Source: Fibrobacter sp. UWT2 (lineage in GTDB: Bacteria > Fibrobacterota > Fibrobacteria > Fibrobacterales > Fibrobacteraceae). From it: 64,000 nucleotides of DNA. The position numbers were made by a program, and so were the translations under genes. The notes beneath the pieces were generated by a model. The model saw nothing but the letters and a program-made list of their open reading frames with translations. It was not told where the DNA came from and did no database searches. This document shows positions 60,177 through 64,000 of the stretch, in pieces (the stretch's first letter is position 1; each line of letters begins with the position of its first letter). The DNA lies in assembly GCF_900142545.1 (NCBI RefSeq), contig NZ_FRBF01000003.1:124001-188000 (forward strand), written 5' to 3'.

Positions 60177-60737
60177 ATGGAATTTGAATCGATTGAAAAA
60201 ATCCACCAGGGCAAGTTCATTACTCGATACGATATTCATTACAGAACGGTCAGCGGCAAGGCCAAGACCTACGAAATGATCAGCCGCAATCCCGATATTA
60301 CGGGGCTCAAGGATATGCTCGAAAAGAAGCCCCATGCCGTAGTGATGATTATGCACGATTGCACCGGTCAAAAGCTCCTGCTTTGCAAGGAATACCGCAT
60401 GGCCGTGGGTGAAAGCATCTACAATTTCCCGGCCGGCCTCATTGACCCCGGTGAATCTTACGAAGAAGCCGCTGCCCGCGAACTCCGCGAAGAGACCGGC
60501 CTTACGCTTATGCGCATAGACGAAGTGTGGAAGCCGAGCTATTCTGCTGTAGGTTTCTCTAACGAGCGAAATGTGGTCGTGTTAGGCGTGGCCGGTGGTG
60601 AAATCCGCCCCAGCGATTCCGAAGTTGAAGAAATTCAGGCGCAGTGGTTCGACAAGAAGCAAATCCGCGAAATCTTGAAAGACGAACGCCTCTCCGCCCG
60701 CACCCAAACTTATTGCGCCATGTGGAGCCGCACTTAA
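60177..60737 (+). CDS. Nudix hydrolase (ADP-ribose pyrophosphatase-like)
   Basis: A 186-residue protein with a full Nudix box in FPAGLIDPGESYEEAAAREL followed by REETGL, which supplies the metal-binding glutamates. The preceding strands (VVMIMHDCTGQKLLLCKEYR) and SAVGFSNERNVVVLGVAGG fit the ADP-ribose/nucleoside-diphosphate sugar group. The ATG at 60177 follows AAGGGGTGTGATC and is 2 bases after the nitrilase-like stop. The pair could act on a modified nucleotide such as an NAD breakdown product; this is inference from adjacency. Confidence 0.88.
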   Translation: MEFESIEKIHQGKFITRYDIHYRTVSGKAKTYEMISRNPDITGLKDMLEKKPHAVVMIMHDCTGQKLLLCKEYRMAVGESIYNFPAGLIDPGESYEEAAARELREETGLTLMRIDEVWKPSYSAVGFSNERNVVVLGVAGGEIRPSDSEVEEIQAQWFDKKQIREILKDERLSARTQTYCAMWSRT

Positions 60738-60756
60738 GTCCCCCGCCCTACGTCAC

Positions 60757-60853
60757 CCTGAACTTGTTTCAGGGTCAGCTTTCCAACCTCGCTGTCATCC
60801 TGAACTTGTTTCAGGATTGTTTCAGGATTGTTTCAGGATCGTTTCAGGGTCAG
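60757..60853 (+). repeat. CCTGAACTTGTTTCAGG palindromic repeats with tandem expansion
   Basis: Two exact copies of the palindrome-like CCTGAACTTGTTTCAGG (60757-60773 and 60799-60815) are followed by four tandem GTTTCAGGATT-type units. This is a dispersed intergenic repeat with a locally expanded tail. It lies between the convergent Nudix and 60870 genes and may also act as a terminator. Confidence 0.65.
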
Positions 60854-60869
60854 CTTTTATCCGAAGAAC

Positions 60870-62279
60870 CTAGAAACATACCTTCCCCCTGATCGCCGCA
60901 TGCAGCGGGTGTAGCGCCTCGTCGCGTGTTCGCCTAAAAGTCACCGCCATTGACAGCTGCAAAAAATCATTGCCGACCTCGGCGCTGCTTCGTAACTGCA
61001 GTTCCCTCGAAGGCTTCCCTTTAGGAACCGTCACTGCGATACTCGTCTTATTAAAAGCATCAACCCCATAAGTGACCCCCGCCTCGTAACGAGGCGGGCC
61101 GAAGCCTTCGTCTCGAGTATGCCTTGCGCGGACTTTCCCGGAGAAAATGAGCTGCTTGCGATCAATGCTCCAGGAAGATTGCGCATTTAGAGCCAAGTCC
61201 TTTTGTCGGCAATGGTCTTCGGCTTGCAGGCATGTAACGCTGGTGGCGCTCCTTAAAACGTTTGGCCCCCATTCGGCGGTCGCTTTAAAGCGGGTCTTGC
61301 TGGAGTCGCCTTCAAGCGGAATGAGCGTTCGGGCGTTTACGGTGAGTTTGCTTTTCCAAGGGTCAAATGTGGCGACGCCGATTGTCTGGCTGCCCCAAAA
61401 ACGGCTCTTGACAATAGTGGCTGCCAGATGAGCCTCTTGAGGTAAGGTCTCCCCGTGGACATAAGCGTCCGTCTTCCAAGTCAGCGAGGCAAATTCCATT
61501 TTTTCTTTGTGCTGCAGCTGCAATTTCATTAGAGGTAGGTCTCCCTTGTTTTCGGGAATCCACCAGGCTGCAAAACTTCCCCAACGGCCTTTCGCCTGCG
61601 ACGAAAAGGAACGGTGCTCGACGCTGTCGGTCGGGTGTGTATGATTCCAGTAAGCCAGCTGCAAGTCTAAATCTTTGTTCGGCGAAAAATTCATGGATAG
61701 TCGCGTTGTCATCGCCGTATCCAGAAGCGCTCCCGCCTTGAATGCCCCTAAGGGGTAAAGTAAGACGGTGCCCCATAAGGTGTCTGTAGGAATCGTGCTG
61801 TGGATTTCTTTAGTGGAAACCTGCCCGAAGTGAGCCTCGCTGCCTTTGTTCCTGTAAGTCAACAGGGACTGCGAACCTAGCCGCAGCGAATAGCGGTAAA
61901 AGTTGATGCGGATTTCAGCACGTTGGCTTTCAAGATGCCCCAGGGAATCTGTGCGGCCTCGCCATTCTGCGAATCCATGCGGAACGATGCTCGGCCGCTC
62001 GCTTTTTCGGACTTGCCTTTTTGTGGAAGGCTTCTTTGTTTGCTGCTTCTTTGGCTGGGGCGTTTCGTCGGTGGTGCAATTTTCTAGGGCGTACACCTCG
62101 GCCAGAATGCAGGCCTCTTGGGTATTGCCTTCTTCCAATAGGTCTAAAATTTCACGGGCCTCGTCGCTGTCAATGATTCCGTCGTCCCACCATTCAAAAA
62201 CCTGAGCCTCGTTAAGGGTGGCGGCGTTGACCGCCAAAGCGAAGGCGGTTAAATAGAGCGTTAGTGCGAAAAACTTCAT
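60870..62279 (-). CDS. Exported, probably outer-membrane beta-barrel protein with N-terminal helical domain
   Basis: A 469-residue protein with signal peptide FFALTLYLTAFALAVNA. Residues about 20-65 form a small acidic helical domain (LNEAQVFEWWDDGIIDSDEA, ILDLLEEGNTQEACILAE) like a helix-hairpin or putative DNA/protein-binding unit. A basic Lys/Gln/Thr linker follows (KKQQTKKPSTKRQVRKSERP). The rest (about 100-469) alternates polar and hydrophobic residues in many short strands (AEIRINFYRYSLRLGSQSLL, LQLAYWNHTHPT, KVRARHTRDEGFGPPRYEAG) and ends near an aromatic residue, as a porin-like barrel would. No family recognised. Confidence 0.65.
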   Translation of the reverse strand: MKFFALTLYLTAFALAVNAATLNEAQVFEWWDDGIIDSDEAREILDLLEEGNTQEACILAEVYALENCTTDETPQPKKQQTKKPSTKRQVRKSERPSIVPHGFAEWRGRTDSLGHLESQRAEIRINFYRYSLRLGSQSLLTYRNKGSEAHFGQVSTKEIHSTIPTDTLWGTVLLYPLGAFKAGALLDTAMTTRLSMNFSPNKDLDLQLAYWNHTHPTDSVEHRSFSSQAKGRWGSFAAWWIPENKGDLPLMKLQLQHKEKMEFASLTWKTDAYVHGETLPQEAHLAATIVKSRFWGSQTIGVATFDPWKSKLTVNARTLIPLEGDSSKTRFKATAEWGPNVLRSATSVTCLQAEDHCRQKDLALNAQSSWSIDRKQLIFSGKVRARHTRDEGFGPPRYEAGVTYGVDAFNKTSIAVTVPKGKPSRELQLRSSAEVGNDFLQLSMAVTFRRTRDEALHPLHAAIRGKVCF

Positions 62280-62364
62280 TTTTCAGGGGAGCCTCTATAC
62301 TATATACGCCGTTTTGCACAAACCGGTTCATTTTTGCACCCTGAAAAGTTCTATTTTTGTTTTT

Positions 62365-63150
62365 ATGGCAAATAACTGGTCTAAAAAGCCCTTCTCGAAA
62401 GGCCCCTCGAGGCAGCCTTCCCGCAACGCCTCTGCTGCTGGTCGCGACTTTGTGCCGCACCTCAAGGCTCCCCGCACCGACTTTCCGCTGTTCAACGGAA
62501 AGCGTGTGACTCCGTCTTTGGCGGGCCTCGACAAGTTGCTGCATTACTATGGCGTGGAACTCCAGCCCGAAACGCTCAAGCAGATTTGGGAATTCCACCA
62601 GTTGCTCCGTGCGAACAACGATGACCAGGATTTGACCCGCCTGAACGCTTTTGAAACGATGGTGGAACGTCATTACGCAGACTGCACGCTCATCAATGCG
62701 TACGTGCCCAAGTGGCCTGCCCGCATGATTGACGTGGGTAGCGGCGCCGGATTTCCGGGCATTCCCCTCAAGATTGTGAACCCCTCCATTCGCCTCACCT
62801 TATGCGAGCCCCGTCCGAATCGTATCAATTTCTTGAATATGGTTATCGAGAAAATGGGCCTCAAGGGGATCGACGTGTTCGGTCACAAGGTTACTAGCCG
62901 CAGCATGACCATCCCGGTAGACGGAGTCATTAGCCGCGCTTTTGAATTGATGGAAAAGACGCTCCCGCGTATCGCCAATTCCCTGAAAGTGGGCGGCCGC
63001 GTATTCTTTATGAAGGGGCCCGCCGTAGCCGACGAACTCAAGACCTTCCATCCCGAAGATTTTGGCTACAAGTTCGTGGGCCAGCACTTCTATACGATTC
63101 CCAACAGCACGCAGGAACGCGCCCTGATTATTTTGGAACGCGTGGAGTAG
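62365..63150 (+). CDS. rsmG: 16S rRNA (guanine-527-N7)-methyltransferase
   Basis: A 261-residue protein. The GidB/RsmG core starts near residue 60 (YGVELQPETLKQIWEFHQLL, NLTRLN-like QDLTRLNAFETMVERHYAD), with the AdoMet motif MIDVGSGAGFPGIPLKI, LCEPRPNRINFLNMVIEKMGL and SRAFELMEKTLP. It methylates G527 of 16S rRNA. The N-terminal about 55 residues (KKPFSKGPSRQPSRNASAAG) are basic and absent from typical RsmG. The ATG at 62365 follows TATTTT by 7 bases and lacks a Shine-Dalgarno sequence. It overlaps the convergent 63128 gene by 23 bases. Confidence 0.9.
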   Translation: MANNWSKKPFSKGPSRQPSRNASAAGRDFVPHLKAPRTDFPLFNGKRVTPSLAGLDKLLHYYGVELQPETLKQIWEFHQLLRANNDDQDLTRLNAFETMVERHYADCTLINAYVPKWPARMIDVGSGAGFPGIPLKIVNPSIRLTLCEPRPNRINFLNMVIEKMGLKGIDVFGHKVTSRSMTIPVDGVISRAFELMEKTLPRIANSLKVGGRVFFMKGPAVADELKTFHPEDFGYKFVGQHFYTIPNSTQERALIILERVE

Positions 63151-63640
63151 CCGCCTCTTTTGCAGTGTTTGCAGAAGTGTCTGCGGGGCATTTGGGAAGT
63201 TCCTTTGCCCAATAGCTCGTGTCGATGACAATGACTTTTTGCGTCGTCAGGTTGACAGAACCGGTGATTGACGTATGATAAACTGAATCGATTCTGGGAT
63301 CGTCAGTTTCGAGTTTGCGTAGCATTTCGGGCGTTTCGCTCCCGGTCAAGAATGGTCTGCAACCTCTGCGGATGTGCTTTTCGAAAATCAGGATGGAATT
63401 TCCATCGCGGTTGGTGGTGAGGGGCATCAGGTAATCGCGCTTTTCCCAGATCAGGTAGTTGTCGGGACAGTGGCCGACGACTTCGGCGACAATTTCTTTG
63501 ACGGTTTCTTTTTCGCTTTCGTTATCTTCGATGATCACGTAGGCGACAAAACCTCCTATGACGAATCCGACCAATCCCCAGAAGGCGTAGAACCATATGT
63601 TTGTCAGGGTTTGCTTGATAGCCGCGATGATGAATTTCAT
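63128..63640 (-). CDS. Single-pass membrane protein of unknown function
   Basis: A 170-residue protein with a short cytoplasmic start, one membrane span (WFYAFWGLVGFVIGGFVAYVI) and a soluble C-terminal domain of about 130 residues with two Cys (GHCPDNYLIWEKRDYLMPLT, RGCRPFLTG, KCPADTS). No family is recognised. The ATG has AGGAG 10 bases upstream. Its last 23 bases overlap rsmG on the other strand. Confidence 0.65.
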   Translation of the reverse strand: MKFIIAAIKQTLTNIWFYAFWGLVGFVIGGFVAYVIIEDNESEKETVKEIVAEVVGHCPDNYLIWEKRDYLMPLTTNRDGNSILIFEKHIRRGCRPFLTGSETPEMLRKLETDDPRIDSVYHTSITGSVNLTTQKVIVIDTSYWAKELPKCPADTSANTAKEAATPRVPK

Positions 63641-63702
63641 TGGTAGAACTCCTGTTTTTATTGATTTATCGACATTTTGAAGAAAATTGTCAAATCCTCG
63701 TG

Positions 63703-63717
63703 TTGATAAAAAATCAA
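63703..63717. promoter_or_regulatory. Shared operator palindrome, GH95 gene copy
   Basis: TTGATAAAAAATCAA has its centre at 63710, 49 bp upstream of the box GCTAATTTTA at 63759. The ATG is at 63797. It is a T-for-C variant in each arm and keeps perfect symmetry, 16 kb from the nearest other copy. Confidence 0.68.
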
Positions 63718-63796
63718 CACAAAGTGCCTTTTGGGGCGGTTTTTGGCCTGTTTTTGGGGCTAATTTTATAGTGGTTGGAAATTTTTAGGAGCTCTT

Positions 63797-64000
63797 ATGA
63801 AGACGCTGGGCTTAGTGTTTGGTACTTTGGCGTGTGCGGCGACGGTGTTTGCACCTGTGGCTTTCGCTGCCGAAAATCCCCTAAAATTGTGGTACAATAG
63901 CGATGCGGGTACCTCGTTTACCGACGCTTTGCCCATTGGCAACGGCTATATGGGCGGTATTGTTTATGGGGGTGTCGCAAAAGACATTATCGGCCTGAAC
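63797..64000 (+). CDS. GH95 alpha-L-fucosidase/galactosidase-type enzyme, N-terminal part only
   Basis: The first 68 codons, still open at the right edge. Signal peptide LVFGTLACAATVFAPVAFA is followed by LKLWYNSDAGTSFTDALPIG and NGYMGGIVYGGVAKD, the conserved N-terminal beta-sandwich of family GH95 (alpha-1,2-L-fucosidase and alpha-L-galactosidase). The catalytic barrel lies beyond the window. The ATG follows AGGAGCTCTT, and the gene has the shared operator, so it belongs to the hemicellulase regulon; it may remove fucose or L-galactose from xyloglucan. Confidence 0.8.
   Translation, partial: MKTLGLVFGTLACAATVFAPVAFAAENPLKLWYNSDAGTSFTDALPIGNGYMGGIVYGGVAKDIIGLN

Noticed and set aside
1-64000. 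CRISPR arrays, insertion sequences, prophage or tRNA genes
   Set aside because: No regularly spaced direct repeats, no transposase or integrase, no tRNA-like cloverleaf sequence was noticed in the window.

Overview
The window looks like chromosome from a Fibrobacter (phylum Fibrobacterota), a plant-fibre degrader. The case rests on several lineage-typical families together: a fibro-slime domain protein, two FISUMP (Fibrobacter succinogenes major paralogous) domain proteins, a TIGR02147-type regulator coupled to a lipoprotein, CE6 acetylxylan esterases, and secreted hemicellulases carrying CBM6 modules and short basic C-terminal modules. All assignments are from reading the sequence; no database search was run.

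Layout. 1-1229: electron-transfer flavoprotein operon (etfB, then etfA running off the left edge). 1230-1892: gene-poor. 1893-16901: secreted enzymes (M6-like protease, GH127, fibro-slime protein, GH5-CBM6, GH141-like-CBM6, GH44). 17049-22038: metH and a FISUMP protein. 22100-29874: a minus-strand zinc-acquisition cluster (zur, a His/Cys-rich small protein, znuA, znuC, znuB, three small exported proteins, a TonB-dependent receptor and a CobW/COG0523 GTPase). 30114-32305: TIGR02147 regulator plus lipoprotein. 32497-48968: arabinoxylan/galactan island (two GH43-CBM6-CBM6 paralogues, GH30, two CE6 esterases, GH43-CBM6, CE1-type esterase, GH27). 49031-63640: housekeeping and unassigned genes (pyrH, Fic-like, prmA, triple FISUMP lipoprotein, YgiQ-type radical SAM, aminotransferase, queH, nitrilase-like plus Nudix pair, rsmG and others). 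63797 to the right edge: start of a GH95 enzyme.

How the genes work together. The island can cut the xylan backbone (GH30), remove arabinose or xylose side groups (GH43, perhaps GH127), acetyl groups (CE6), feruloyl or other esters (CE1) and galactose (GH27); GH5, GH44, GH141-like and GH95 extend this to glucans, xyloglucan and fucosylated side chains. Nearly all have signal peptides and a C-terminal module suggesting export and sorting.

Main new observations. (1) Nine of these enzyme genes share one promoter layout: a TTGAC-N5-GTCAA palindrome whose centre lies 48-49 bp upstream of a GGTAATTTTA-like box, including genes 20-50 kb apart, which points to one activator-controlled regulon. (2) A predicted short RNA (58578-58637, minus) has a terminator hairpin whose loop reproduces the 16S anti-Shine-Dalgarno sequence ACCUCCUUU. 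(3) A Fic-fold protein has Arg in place of the catalytic His and also a degraded inhibitory motif. (4) Two Zur-like inverted repeats bracket the zur promoter. (5) Two very small genes (88 and 27 codons) overlap larger genes.
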